Source: JANQKX01 sp039028695 (GTDB lineage Bacteria; Pseudomonadota; Alphaproteobacteria; Kiloniellales; Kiloniellaceae). From it: a stretch of 64,000 bases of DNA. This document shows, in pieces, positions 42,687 to 51,759 of the stretch. The notes under the pieces are model-generated. The model ran no database searches, was not told the DNA's origin, and saw only the letters and a list, made by a program, of their open reading frames with translations. Position numbers and translations under genes: made by a program. The stretch lies in assembly GCA_039028695.1 (NCBI GenBank), contig JBCCHN010000002.1, positions 1 through 64,000 of the forward strand, read 5' to 3'. The stretch's first letter is position 1, and the number at the start of each line of letters is the position of its first letter.

Positions 42687-43759
42687 GCGTCTCCGTTGAT
42701 AGCTCTGAAAGGCTTGGCAGTAATTTGACGTTCGTCCTCGAAGTCATAGGCCGCCTCATACTGCTCTAGGGTGAGGTTGCCTTGGCGGATCTGGGCGGTG
42801 GCGCGAGTCACATCTTCTACCGCGGCTTCCAGATGAGCGGCCAGCTTTTCCCGGTCGTCGGTCCAGGCAAGGTCCTCAAGGATCCGTTTAAGCTTACCCC
42901 GGGCGATCCAAGCTGCATGCCGAGCGATCTCGCCCGGAATGGGGTCCAAGGGCTCAGAGGGGTAAAATCCATCCACCGGATAGGCCCGATTTGGATCGGG
43001 TGCGGTGACATCCCGACAGACATAGCTGTTGATAATATTGCAACGCCACCCGGGGCGCCGCAATGCTTGGGCACTATGCAGGATTGCTGTGCCTTGCAAG
43101 GCCGTGGCATGACCCGGCGGGACTGCGTCGGCGACGATCAGGCGGTTGTCGGGCAGCGTTCCATCCCGCGCCAAAAGGGTTGCCCCTTCCTGGCGAGTGC
43201 CGTTGAAATAGACGAAGTGACCACCCTCGATCTTGGCCGGATCATGCAGACCAAGCACCAAGGTAAAACCTACGATGTCATGGTGCCATCCGGCAATTTG
43301 CGCCCCCGGCACCTGACTGCCGAAGTTCACCTGGCAGGCGAGGTGCCCCATTGTGTGGCCGGCAATGGGCACATTAAAGAGGTCAGACAAAAATGTCGTA
43401 ATCTCGGCGCAGCCGGCTAGGTCGCGCAAGAAGCGGGAGCGATAGGTGCCGTAGTAGAGCCGGCGCTGGCCCTGATAGTCGTTTTGGTCATGGACGGTGG
43501 TCAGACCTTCCAAGCGGGCAATAACCGCCCGGGCCGCCTCAAGCCCTTCTGTCGAGAGAATGCGCACGGACGATGTCGCGGCGATGGGTGAGGCAAACTG
43601 GCTGATCTCCGTTTCGTCGTACCCGAAGTCGGCCAAGGCCCACTTTTGCGCCGGGCCTTCCAAGGCCAGGTGGCGGCCTGGATCGAAAGGCGGTTCATCG
43701 TCAATGTATGAAAAGCCCGGAGGCAGACTTGGCGGATAGGATTCGTCGTCACAGGTCAT
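42683..43759 (-). CDS. 2OG-Fe(II) oxygenase-like protein
   Basis: 358-residue protein with a jelly-roll iron site: HHD in AGWHHDIVGFTLVLGLHDP near 161, a distal His in AILHSAQALRRPGWRCNIINSY near 225, and the Arg after it that would bind 2-oxoglutarate. The overall pattern is like phytanoyl-CoA-hydroxylase-type dioxygenases, but the substrate is unknown. An N-terminal acidic segment and a C-terminal helical tail of about 80 residues flank the core. It converges with the pseudo-phosphatase gene, with a 4-base overlap of the two stops, and is the last gene of a leftward run. Confidence 0.65.
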   Translation of the reverse strand: MTCDDESYPPSLPPGFSYIDDEPPFDPGRHLALEGPAQKWALADFGYDETEISQFASPIAATSSVRILSTEGLEAARAVIARLEGLTTVHDQNDYQGQRRLYYGTYRSRFLRDLAGCAEITTFLSDLFNVPIAGHTMGHLACQVNFGSQVPGAQIAGWHHDIVGFTLVLGLHDPAKIEGGHFVYFNGTRQEGATLLARDGTLPDNRLIVADAVPPGHATALQGTAILHSAQALRRPGWRCNIINSYVCRDVTAPDPNRAYPVDGFYPSEPLDPIPGEIARHAAWIARGKLKRILEDLAWTDDREKLAAHLEAAVEDVTRATAQIRQGNLTLEQYEAAYDFEDERQITAKPFRAINGDA

Positions 43760-43820
43760 TGTAAGGTGCCCCTTTTTTTATGCCTTGGTTTCGGCAAAAG
43801 GTTCAATTTTCTCTGATGGT

Positions 43821-44246
43821 TTATTCACTCGGGTAAAGGGATCGCATCTTTGTCACCGAACTTGCCACTAGCTCTTCCAGTACCGTAAGGTTCACATCTT
43901 GGAGCTTCTTGATGTAGAGGCAGGATTTGCTGATCTTGTGTTTCCCCAACTTTTCAAGCAGCGCACCGTAGGAATTAAATCCGGGCATGATATAGACGGT
44001 AAGCGCCTGTTTGCGGGGGGCAAAGCCGGTGAGGAAAAAGGTGCCACTATGACCGCTGGCGGTTTTATAGTCGTAGCTACCGAATCCGACGATGGAGGGC
44101 CCCCACATCTTGGCGGGCATCTCGCTGGCACGAGCCATCATGGCGCGGAGAACCTCGCAATCCTTTTTCTTTTCAGCAGGTTCGATGGCAGCAATGAAAT
44201 CGGTGACGCTTTCAGATGTTGCCTTGGTCTTTAGCTGATAAGCCAT
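43821..44246 (-). CDS. DUF1801 family protein (iron-chaperone-like fold)
   Basis: 141-residue protein beginning YQLKTKATSESVTDFIAAIEPAEKKKDCEVL and MWGPSIVGFGSYDYK (in parts), the DUF1801/YdhG pattern, with a C-terminal GKHKISKSCLYIKKLQDVNL. The family resembles frataxin-like folds; function in bacteria is not established. It lies 30 bases downstream of the ureidoglycolate lyase family gene on the same strand and may be cotranscribed. Confidence 0.85.
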   Translation of the reverse strand: MAYQLKTKATSESVTDFIAAIEPAEKKKDCEVLRAMMARASEMPAKMWGPSIVGFGSYDYKTASGHSGTFFLTGFAPRKQALTVYIMPGFNSYGALLEKLGKHKISKSCLYIKKLQDVNLTVLEELVASSVTKMRSLYPSE

Positions 44247-44276
44247 CTTGCTAATCTGCTTGCCGGTCTTTGGGTT

Positions 44277-44948
44277 TTACGCCGGTCGTTCCGACGAAAG
44301 CGGTACCGCCAGGTAGACGCCGAACTCCTCTCCGAAATCGCAAGAGATGCGTGCGTGGACGCGACCTTGGCGGTCCAAGAACTTTTGAGAGTCTTCAACG
44401 GGAAAGATGCCCTCGTGCCAGATGCCCGGGTGAATATAAAGGCCTTTGCTGCCGTCGCACCAAAAGGCAACCACTTGTTCCGGCCTTAGATCATCGCCCG
44501 GCAAGGCCACGGGCACCAAAAAGGGCTTGGCCTCCAAGGGAAAAAACAGTTGGCCCCCGTCGGGATGGTAGTTGAAGTGCCAAAGCAGGACTTGTTCCCG
44601 AGGAGCGCTGGCCTGTAACGCCGATACTGCTTGCGGGTCTTGGCTCCAACCCAGCACATAGTGGCCGCCGACCGCACTATTGGTGCCGTACAGGATGTCG
44701 CCTTGCCACATGCCGGTAAAGGTACCCTCGGTCACGCCGCCTTCGTTGCCGGTACCCGCATCCACCTTTCGCCAGCCCTGGGCTGGCCAGGTAACAATTT
44801 CGATCTCGCAGTCGTCCGGATGGTCAACCAGCCGGCCATAGCCTTCCAGCGTTTGATCCGTAGCCTCGATAACCGGAACATGAAGGGTCGGGCGGCTTGG
44901 TTTCTCCCCAGCCTCGAAAAGATATGTGGGGGCGGATGCAAGAGCCAT
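44277..44948 (-). CDS. Ureidoglycolate lyase family protein
   Basis: 223-residue cupin-like protein. The C-terminal stretch HPGIWHEGIFPVEDSQKFLDRQGRVHARISCDFGEEFGVYLAVPL (given in part) is the AllA pattern, with a buried His and Glu. AllA releases urea from ureidoglycolate in purine catabolism. The N-terminal half (GYGRLVDHPDDCEIEIVTWP) also fits, and the protein is longer than E. coli AllA (about 160 residues). No other purine-degradation genes are seen nearby, so the true substrate could differ. It shares a divergent region with rpoH. Confidence 0.75.
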   Translation of the reverse strand: MALASAPTYLFEAGEKPSRPTLHVPVIEATDQTLEGYGRLVDHPDDCEIEIVTWPAQGWRKVDAGTGNEGGVTEGTFTGMWQGDILYGTNSAVGGHYVLGWSQDPQAVSALQASAPREQVLLWHFNYHPDGGQLFFPLEAKPFLVPVALPGDDLRPEQVVAFWCDGSKGLYIHPGIWHEGIFPVEDSQKFLDRQGRVHARISCDFGEEFGVYLAVPLSSERPA

Positions 44949-45081
44949 GAGTGGATGTCCTTTCCCTGATCGTCACGAGGACGGCTGCAAACACGACATA
45001 CGACCGCGCTTTGCGACGGGAATCAATAAAAGACTTCGACAGGCAGGGCCGTTTTATTTTTGGTCGGTGCATATTAGCCAT

Positions 45082-45096
45082 TTAGAATAGTTCTAA
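45082..45096. promoter_or_regulatory. Palindrome between ureidoglycolate lyase gene and rpoH
   Basis: TTAGAA-TAG-TTCTAA, a perfect 6-bp inverted repeat with a 3-base centre, in the 271-base divergent region and about 125 bases before rpoH. Looks like a dimer-binding operator; the protein is unknown. Confidence 0.4.
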
Positions 45097-45219
45097 GCTA
45101 TGTGATCCAAGACTGGAAAGCCCGCGTATACCCCTGTGAACGATGCCTTCCACTGAAGGTTTGAAGTCGACGTGGTTTATAAGAGGTAAGGGCCAAAAAA
45201 GCCGGAGAGGCGGATCGCT

Positions 45220-46122
45220 ATGAAGCATTTCGAAGAGGGTCCCCAACAGATATCGCAGGCCCGGTTCGTCCGGGGCGCCATGAAAAAGCCGGTCCTCAGC
45301 CGGGATCGCGAATATGAGCTGGCGTTGGCCTGGCGCGAGGAGGGCGACAGTGACGCTCTGCAGGAACTGATCGGCGCCTACCTGCGTTTGGCCATTGCGG
45401 TTGCCGCCCGCTATAAAAACTACGGCCTGCCCATGAGCGATATGATCCAGGAAGGCACGATCGGGTTGCTTCAAGCGGCCGACCGTTTCGAGCCCGGCCG
45501 GGGCGTGCGCTTTTCTACCTATGCGTCCTGGTGGATCCGCTCGTCCGTTCAGGATTTCGTATTGCGGAATTGGTCCGTGGTGCGAATCGGATCCACGGCG
45601 GCACAAAAGTCGCTGTTCTTTCGTCTTTGGCGTTTGCGCAATCTCATCGAGCGGGCGACCGGCGAATCTTTGAACCACCGGGGCCGAGAAGAGATCGCCG
45701 CCCAATTGGGTACGACAACGAACGATGTACAGCGCATGGAAGGCTGCCTCTCAGGCTCGGACCTCTCTTTGAACGCCAAGTTGGGCGGTGCAGACCTGTC
45801 GGAAGACGGCGGCGAATGGCAAGATGTACTCATCGACGAGCGCCCCAGGCCGGAAGAAATCGTGATCCAGCGCCGTGATCAGGAGATTGTCGGCGGCTGG
45901 ATTAATGAGGCTTTGGAAGATCTGAACCAACGGGAAAAGTTGATCATTTCCAGCCGTAAGTTGACCGAAGATGGCGCCACCCTCGGCGAGTTAGGGCGCA
46001 TGCTGGGCCTAAGCAAAGAACGGGTGCGGCAAATCGAAAGCCGAGCCCTGGAAAAGATGCGAAAGGGCTTGCTGGCCCGCGTGGGCGAGCCAGGAGAACT
46101 CTTTGCCGAACAAAATTTTTGA
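45220..46122 (+). CDS. rpoH: RNA polymerase heat-shock sigma factor RpoH
   Basis: 300-residue group 3 sigma factor. Region 2 includes YKNYGLPMSDMIQEGTIGLLQAADRFEPGRGVRFSTYASWWIRSSVQDF (in parts), and the RpoH box QKSLFFRLWRLRN lies near 127-139. Region 4.2 (LGELGRMLGLSKERVRQIESRALEKM) ends the protein. It directs RNA polymerase to heat-shock promoters such as those seen here upstream of dnaK and hsp20. Alphaproteobacteria often carry two RpoH paralogues; the divergence of this box from the QRKLFFNLR consensus suggests an RpoH2-type, which is inference. A GGAGAGGCGGA ribosome site precedes the ATG. Confidence 0.93.
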   Translation: MKHFEEGPQQISQARFVRGAMKKPVLSRDREYELALAWREEGDSDALQELIGAYLRLAIAVAARYKNYGLPMSDMIQEGTIGLLQAADRFEPGRGVRFSTYASWWIRSSVQDFVLRNWSVVRIGSTAAQKSLFFRLWRLRNLIERATGESLNHRGREEIAAQLGTTTNDVQRMEGCLSGSDLSLNAKLGGADLSEDGGEWQDVLIDERPRPEEIVIQRRDQEIVGGWINEALEDLNQREKLIISSRKLTEDGATLGELGRMLGLSKERVRQIESRALEKMRKGLLARVGEPGELFAEQNF

Positions 46123-46215
46123 GGCAGTCCTTTGAGGCCGCGGTGTCGTGCTCCAGGCATAGAGCCGAGGGCATAGATTAGCTGTTGTTGGGGTTCCGGG
46201 GGGAAGCGAAAGCCA

Positions 46216-47685
46216 TCACTCTTGAGTGATGATCTTAATTGTTTGGCCCACCTTTATCTCAGGGTTTTCTCCCAGACCGTTGATGACGGCCAAACGTTCC
46301 AGCTTGAAATCTTCGAACGGAAAGCGCGCGGCGATCTCACTGGCTGTGTCGCCTTCCTGGACCTTGTAGAGGCGCAAGCGCAGAGGCTTAATCGCGGCGG
46401 CCTCTTTTTTGGATAGCTTGCGGAAGGAATGAGTCGTCTCGCGCAGGGCCGGGCCCAAGTCCTTTGTTTGGTCCGGCGGGGTGATGAACAAGAAGCGGTA
46501 AATGGTCTTGTTGTCAAAGGCGATGGCCACCAGTCGAAAATCCCTGGGCCCATTGCGGGTGTCCACGCGAGCCGTTGCGGTGGCGCCCTTAAGGCCATTG
46601 ACGTCGATTGACTCTCTGTTGGACAGGGTGGTGTTTTTGCCCCAGACTTTTTGCAGGTAGGCACTCATAGACTGATTATTGGCGCGCTTTGCCTGATCGA
46701 AGAGAATAACCGCCCCGCTGCCGTTGCGCGCAACCACCTGTTGGGGTGTGTTGATGATGCGAAAGCCCTCGGGCACCTCGAATGTAAAGCGCAGATCAGG
46801 GTGCGAGAAGCGGCGCTTTACGGTGATGCCCTGCTTGGGGTCGTCGCCATAAAGCATGTTATCGATCTTTTTCAAATAGGGCCGACGGGCGGTCATGGGG
46901 TCGCCGGACTTGACCACCTGGGCTTCGGCGATCGCCTTTTCGATGCGGTCGGTGGTGCGGGGATGGGTTTGCATAATGTCGAATTCATCGGCCCGGCCGG
47001 GCTGTCCAGCAATTTCGGCCTCCAGGCGGGCATGGGACTGCAGCTGCTGTAAAAACTCGGCCATGCCGCGGGTGTCGTATCCGGCCCGCGCCAAATAGCG
47101 CACGCCCAGCATGTCCGCCTCGAATTCCTGGTCCCGGGAATAGCTTTTCAGCACCACCGCGCCGATGCCGCCGCCGGCACTGGCCGCTGCCTGCCCGCCC
47201 AGAAGGCCAAGCCCCATGGTGGCGATACCGGCGGCCAGGTTCTGACCATGGCGTTCGGCCCCGTGGCGGGCGGTCACATGTCCGATCTCATGCGCCAAAA
47301 CCCCGGCCACCTCAGCTTCGTCCTGGGCCAAGGCCAAGAGGCCGCGGGTGATGTAGACATATCCCCCCGGCAGGGCGAAGGCATTGACGATGGGGGTGTC
47401 CAGCACGGTGAAGGTAAAGTCCAGGTCAGGCAGTTCCGAGGTGCTCACCAAGAGTTCTCCAAGGGAAGAGATGTAGCCGGTGAGGGCCGGGTCGTCATAA
47501 ACGCCGCCAAATTGGGCGATGACCTTGGGGTGCTCTTGCAGGCCCAGCGCAACCTCGCCTTCCTCGGATAGACCGCCGGTAAAGATGGTGCGACCGGTGC
47601 CCGGTGCCGTGGTGCAGGCCGCCATCAGTAAACTGGATGCCACCAACAGGCTGGCGCAGGTTTTGCGTAAGAATGCCGCTATCAT
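46216..47685 (-). CDS. M48 family metalloprotease with LysM domain
   Basis: 489 residues from the Met at 47685, chosen because it starts a compact lipoprotein signal with lipobox MAAC (Cys24); frames to 47742 only lengthen it. The M48 zinc site is AHEIGHVTARH near 131-141 with a third ligand in FEADMLGVRYLARAGYD near 190. A central domain of unknown fold follows, and the C-terminus ends in a LysM module (YKVQEGDTASEIAARFPFEDFKLERLAVINGL, in parts) that would bind peptidoglycan. This is the BepA/YfgC-like class working in outer-membrane protein quality control. It follows the thermonuclease gene by less than 65 bases on the same strand. Confidence 0.93.
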   Translation of the reverse strand: MIAAFLRKTCASLLVASSLLMAACTTAPGTGRTIFTGGLSEEGEVALGLQEHPKVIAQFGGVYDDPALTGYISSLGELLVSTSELPDLDFTFTVLDTPIVNAFALPGGYVYITRGLLALAQDEAEVAGVLAHEIGHVTARHGAERHGQNLAAGIATMGLGLLGGQAAASAGGGIGAVVLKSYSRDQEFEADMLGVRYLARAGYDTRGMAEFLQQLQSHARLEAEIAGQPGRADEFDIMQTHPRTTDRIEKAIAEAQVVKSGDPMTARRPYLKKIDNMLYGDDPKQGITVKRRFSHPDLRFTFEVPEGFRIINTPQQVVARNGSGAVILFDQAKRANNQSMSAYLQKVWGKNTTLSNRESIDVNGLKGATATARVDTRNGPRDFRLVAIAFDNKTIYRFLFITPPDQTKDLGPALRETTHSFRKLSKKEAAAIKPLRLRLYKVQEGDTASEIAARFPFEDFKLERLAVINGLGENPEIKVGQTIKIITQE

Positions 47686-47745
47686 GCTTTTTTCAAGTCC
47701 ATGATGAACAGTGTCCTTCCAATTCATGCCCAACAGCTGCACCGC

Positions 47746-48591
47746 CTAATTCTCGGGCAAAATTTCGATTTGCTCGCTGTGGGTCGCCTCGATCATGGGG
47801 CCGTTGAAGGATTCGAGCCAACCACGAACCCGAACCTTCTTGTTGCGGTAGGTACCGATAATGTCGATTCCCTCGTCTTCAAAACGTTTGGTAACCGCCG
47901 GAGCCAGCGAGATGGTGAAATCATCGCGCCAATTTGTGCCGAAATTAAGGTAAGCCCGGCCACGCACCACAGCGGCGTCGAGGACCCGGCCAGCCACCAG
48001 CTCAAACCCGTTGATATGCCGAGCCGCCTCAATGGGATCGCGAACCTGATAAAAGGCCAGGGCCCAAATGCCCCGCCGGTCGTCTCGGGCGGCGGTTTCC
48101 AGCGCCAGCATGTCCGCCGCCAGCGCCCGATTGTCAGCGAAACTATAGACTCGGGCGAGGCCAGCTCGCAGCATCTCTCCTTGTACCCAGGCGCCGTCGT
48201 CGAGGAAAAGGTGGCCAAGGAGGCGACCGTGGCGGTCTTCCTGGCTACCCCCGAAGGCATAGGTTACCTGACGGCCCAGCACCAGGTTTTCCAAGGTCTG
48301 CCGGGCCTCCGCCGCCAGCGGCCAGGCCGTGACGTTTTTGCGGCCCAGGGGCAGTTTGGGGGCCTGAATCCCCACCAGCCGTATCTGTCGGCCGTTCTCC
48401 AAGAGGATCGTGTCTCCGTCGATGACGTCGTTGACCCGGCCGGTTCCGCCGATTTCCAATTGATCAATTAGATCCTCTTGTCCTGGAACCGCGGCATGGG
48501 CCGATAAGCCGGTCAGGAATAGGGAGAAGACGGTGGCCACCCAGCCTGAAACGTGAAATCTTGCCCTTGTCATATCAGTTTGACCTGTCAC
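47746..48591 (-). CDS. Thermonuclease (SNase-like) family protein
   Basis: 281-residue secreted protein with a signal peptide (VSGWVATVFSLFLTGLSAHA). The staphylococcal-nuclease fold begins VNDVIDGDTILLENGRQIRLVGIQAPK near 53-79, which has the Asp ligand and the first conserved Arg, and includes QEDRHGRLLGHLFLDDG with a second Arg near 120. A C-terminal OB-like part of 85 residues ends in NKKVRVRGWLESFNGPMIEATHSEQIEIL, a common extension in alphaproteobacterial members. It lies just upstream of the M48 gene in the same direction, so the two are probably one transcript. Confidence 0.9.
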   Translation of the reverse strand: MTGQTDMTRARFHVSGWVATVFSLFLTGLSAHAAVPGQEDLIDQLEIGGTGRVNDVIDGDTILLENGRQIRLVGIQAPKLPLGRKNVTAWPLAAEARQTLENLVLGRQVTYAFGGSQEDRHGRLLGHLFLDDGAWVQGEMLRAGLARVYSFADNRALAADMLALETAARDDRRGIWALAFYQVRDPIEAARHINGFELVAGRVLDAAVVRGRAYLNFGTNWRDDFTISLAPAVTKRFEDEGIDIIGTYRNKKVRVRGWLESFNGPMIEATHSEQIEILPEN

Positions 48592-48704
48592 TCGCTCATT
48601 TACTTGCGCACGCGCCGCTGTCTTGGCAGGTGCCCGTTGAATAGGCTATCACAACGATTGCAGCAAGGGGCCCGGCGTTGGCGCCCAAAGTGGAAAGGGA
48701 GCAG

Positions 48705-49667
48705 ATGAGCGAGCGAGACCTTTACCCCCCGATCGAGCCCTATGACAGCGGTGTCTTAACCGTGGAGCCACCCCATCGCCTTTATTGGGAGGTCTCGGGC
48801 AATCCCGATGGGGCGCCGGTGATCTTTCTCCATGGCGGGCCGGGTGCCGGGGCCTCGCCGGATCATCGTCGCTTTTTCGATCCGGCCCATTACCGGATCG
48901 TGGTCTTCGATCAGCGCGGCGCGGGCCGTTCCGAGCCCCTCGGGTCCTTGGAGAACAACACGACCCAGGCCCTGATCGGGGACATAGAAGCCTTGCGATC
49001 CCACCTGGGCATCGAGCGTTGGCAGGTCTTCGGCGGCTCTTGGGGTTCCACCCTGGCGCTGGCTTATGCTCAGGCTCACCCGGATCGGGTAAGCGCCCTG
49101 GTCCTGCGCGGAATCTTTCTAGCCCGGGCGGCCGAGATCGACTGGTTCATGACCCAGATGGGCCAGATCTTCCCCGAGGCCCGGGAAAAATTCACCAGCT
49201 TTATTCCTGAGGGTGAGCGGGGCGATCTACTGGGCGCCTATCACCGCCGCCTGCAGTCCGAGGATAAGGAAGTGCAGCTGGCCGCGGCCCGTGCTTGGAG
49301 CCTCTATGAGGGCGCCTGCTCCACACTGCTGAGCGACAGCGCTACTATCGCCGCGCATGGCGAATCCCGCATGGCCATCGGCCTGGCCCGCATGGAAGTG
49401 CACTACTTCGTCAATCGCTGCTTTGTTGAGGAAGGCGCGTTGCTCGAGGGAGTCCAAAAGATCCGTCACATTCCGAGCGTTATCGTGCAAGGCCGCTATG
49501 ACATCATCTGCCCCATAGTCTCCGCACGGGACCTTCATAAGGCCTGGCCCGAATCCGAGCTACAGATCATCCCAGATGCAGGCCACTCGGCCATGGAACC
49601 GGGTATCCGCCGCGCCCTAGTCGCCGCAACGGACAAATTCCGAACAGTTTGCGAGAAAGCGGCTTGA
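48705..49667 (+). CDS. pip: Proline iminopeptidase
   Basis: 320 residues from the ATG at 48705, with AAAGGGAGCAG upstream. An alpha/beta hydrolase that removes N-terminal proline from peptides. The oxyanion stretch is FLHGGPGAGASPDHRRFFDP near 40-60 and the nucleophile lies in FGGSWGSTLALAYAQAHP near 110-127 (Ser of GGSWGS). The acid and base are in GRYDIICP and DAGHSAMEPG near the C-terminus. All triad residues are present, and the length is typical. A hairpin with a pyrimidine run about 125 bases downstream may terminate the transcript. Confidence 0.95.
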   Translation: MSERDLYPPIEPYDSGVLTVEPPHRLYWEVSGNPDGAPVIFLHGGPGAGASPDHRRFFDPAHYRIVVFDQRGAGRSEPLGSLENNTTQALIGDIEALRSHLGIERWQVFGGSWGSTLALAYAQAHPDRVSALVLRGIFLARAAEIDWFMTQMGQIFPEAREKFTSFIPEGERGDLLGAYHRRLQSEDKEVQLAAARAWSLYEGACSTLLSDSATIAAHGESRMAIGLARMEVHYFVNRCFVEEGALLEGVQKIRHIPSVIVQGRYDIICPIVSARDLHKAWPESELQIIPDAGHSAMEPGIRRALVAATDKFRTVCEKAA

Positions 49668-50031
49668 GGATGTGGGGTCGTATTTGAGAATAATATGGGA
49701 AACTGAATGGGATTTGATCGCAACAGCTAAGCAAATCACCATTCAAATCCCTTCTCCAGGGACTGCCCCGAAAGCTTAAAAGCATACAAGAAGCGCTCAG
49801 ATAATGAGCGTTTCTCCTCTTGCTTTACTCGGCTGACCCAGGCATCCGCGCTGGTGCCAGAGGGGAGCTATGGTCCAGAAAAGGGTCGGGCAAAGTATCG
49901 CTGGCGCCACCACCGAGAATTGGACTGCCTTCAACGCCCTTACTTTCGAAGACGCCCTCGGCGGCTGGTAACATCACGCCGGCGATACTATTTTTGCCCT
50001 GATTTCAAATACCCTAAACATGTCACCGTTT
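49668..50031. other. Region between pip and the haloperoxidase gene
   Basis: A 364-base gap between convergent genes. It contains the hairpin at 49794-49810. In the right part (49900-49975) a short frame resembles the end of a protein (FNALTFEDALGGW and a stop), but it is too short to support a gene. I see nothing else. Confidence 0.4.
49794..49821 (+). terminator. Possible terminator after pip
   Basis: CGCTCA at 49794-49799 pairs with TGAGCG at 49805-49810 around a 5-base loop, followed by TTTCTCCTCTT. Weak T-tract; may serve both convergent genes. Confidence 0.45.
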
Positions 50032-51759
50032 CTAGTTCAGGATTTTACCTTTCCGAATTCTCGCCTTAGTTCCATTAAAGCGAGTCAACACAAAGCCGCC
50101 AAAGTCCTCGTTGTAGGAACGGCTACAGTCCTTGAGCAGCCCAAGAGCGTACTGCTCACCGACCTCTAATCCTTCGACACCGTCTGAGCGATAATGAACG
50201 CCGGCAGCATCTCGGCCGATAGAGATATTATTGGCGAGTTTGTTGATTTCATTCCCTAGGGTTAGGTCATTGCCGGTCCAGGGGTTCAAGTTCCGCCCAT
50301 CGGATGACGGGACAACCGGATTGGGTATGGCGAAGTCCTCATTGAAGAAAGCTTTGAGCACTGTTGCACATGCCCCCGATACCGCCGCGTGGCCGGCCGG
50401 ATAGGACGGATGCGTCGGAGATCCTTCCGGGAAGGCCAAGGGTAGCAAGGCGTTCCCGTTTTGGCTTAGGAGCTCGGCGACCGCATCGGAATTGAAGATG
50501 TCGTGATGGATGCCGTAGTCCTTTACGCCGCGCATCTGCAGATCCACGCGGCCCGCAAAGACCTCGGGACGCAGTCGACGATGGATCAGCCATTTTTGGA
50601 ACCAAGCAGCGGTCAAGGCACGCGATGCTTTTGTCACCATTTCGCCGATCATTGGCATACCGAAGGTCACAAAAGCTTCTTGGTTTCCGCCATTCTTATA
50701 GGGGTTGCTGTCGGCCAGGGCGTCCGGACCAAAAGAACTCATGATTAGTCCGGCATTTAGGTAGGCCTGACCGGGATAGTCGTTGTGGACATATTCTCCG
50801 AGTGCCCGGTTGTCGTTTATGTAAGTGCCGGCACCGACGAACGTGCTGGAATCGGGAATTGCCCCGCGTTGGATGGCCAGCCAATCATCAAAACGGGTTC
50901 CGAAGTCAACATTTGGAACCGTGGGGTCGAACTTTTGGACGATGGTGAAGGGTCCATAAGGAACATCATGCCACAAAAACTGGCTAATGTAGGGACCAAT
51001 CAAGTCGCCCGGTGTTTCGCCGCGAAACAGTGTTTTATAGGTTACCGCTCCATTCGACTTGGGACCGACCGTGCGTTTAAATCTATTAAGATCTGTGATC
51101 GCTTGTTCGATCAAGGGGTCGGAATCGTAATGATCGAATGGCACGTCGCGCGTGATGGCTTGCCAATAGACTTCCGCAATTTCGGCGACTTGGGTCGCGC
51201 TGGCAAACTTGGGCGCTGACGGCATCCTTGTCGAATGACTGTCAAGCCCCGTCATTTCGTAGGCGTAGGCCGCTTGAGGGTTTGCAAGACCGCGTTCACT
51301 GTAAATTGAAGTCGGAATGGCATCGAAATCTCTCGAGCGGGCACTTCGAATAGCTTTGAGATATTTCCGGTAGGCCGAAGGGTCGACTTCTCCTAATTCA
51401 TTTTGAGGCAACGTTTTAAAAAAGTTGGCGCGGTAATCGTCGTACCGGGTTTCATCATTGTTGGATTTAGGTCGCGGCAATTGAAGGTCGAGATAGCTGT
51501 TAGCCGCTCGGATCCGGTTCCTCATTGCACGATAACGGCGCTTGGGGCCACCGAAATAGCCGCCTTTGCCCTTATAGATGGAAGTGGACGCCTCGGCGGA
51601 CGGCGCGAAACCCGCCAGTCCCGCGAAGGCCATGGCAATGCCGCCGCCTTTCAACAAGGTTCGGCGGTTAACCGTGCTTGAGGGGGTGCTGACCTCGTCG
51701 GACTCGGCCCCAACATTAATCTCTTCGGCTTCGATGAGATGAGAATCAAGCTTTTTCAT
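50032..51759 (-). CDS. Vanadium-dependent haloperoxidase, Tat-exported
   Basis: 575-residue protein with a twin-arginine signal (NRRTLLKGG, Arg32-Arg33, followed by a hydrophobic run to about 55). The vanadate-binding residues of the acid-phosphatase/haloperoxidase superfamily are all visible: KWLIHRRLRPE at 389-399, SPTHPSYPAGHA at 447-458 and ISIGRDAAGVHY at 512-523, giving the Lys, Arg, Ser-Gly-His, Arg and His set. It would oxidise halides with hydrogen peroxide in the periplasm or outside. The preferred halide cannot be read from the sequence. It stands alone, with an AT-rich upstream region and a TATAAT at 51832-51837 (minus strand). Confidence 0.88.
   Translation of the reverse strand: MKKLDSHLIEAEEINVGAESDEVSTPSSTVNRRTLLKGGGIAMAFAGLAGFAPSAEASTSIYKGKGGYFGGPKRRYRAMRNRIRAANSYLDLQLPRPKSNNDETRYDDYRANFFKTLPQNELGEVDPSAYRKYLKAIRSARSRDFDAIPTSIYSERGLANPQAAYAYEMTGLDSHSTRMPSAPKFASATQVAEIAEVYWQAITRDVPFDHYDSDPLIEQAITDLNRFKRTVGPKSNGAVTYKTLFRGETPGDLIGPYISQFLWHDVPYGPFTIVQKFDPTVPNVDFGTRFDDWLAIQRGAIPDSSTFVGAGTYINDNRALGEYVHNDYPGQAYLNAGLIMSSFGPDALADSNPYKNGGNQEAFVTFGMPMIGEMVTKASRALTAAWFQKWLIHRRLRPEVFAGRVDLQMRGVKDYGIHHDIFNSDAVAELLSQNGNALLPLAFPEGSPTHPSYPAGHAAVSGACATVLKAFFNEDFAIPNPVVPSSDGRNLNPWTGNDLTLGNEINKLANNISIGRDAAGVHYRSDGVEGLEVGEQYALGLLKDCSRSYNEDFGGFVLTRFNGTKARIRKGKILN

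Noticed and set aside
49900..49975. Possible protein remnant ending FNALTFEDALGGW
   Set aside because: Only about 17 codons, no upstream extension and no recognised family.
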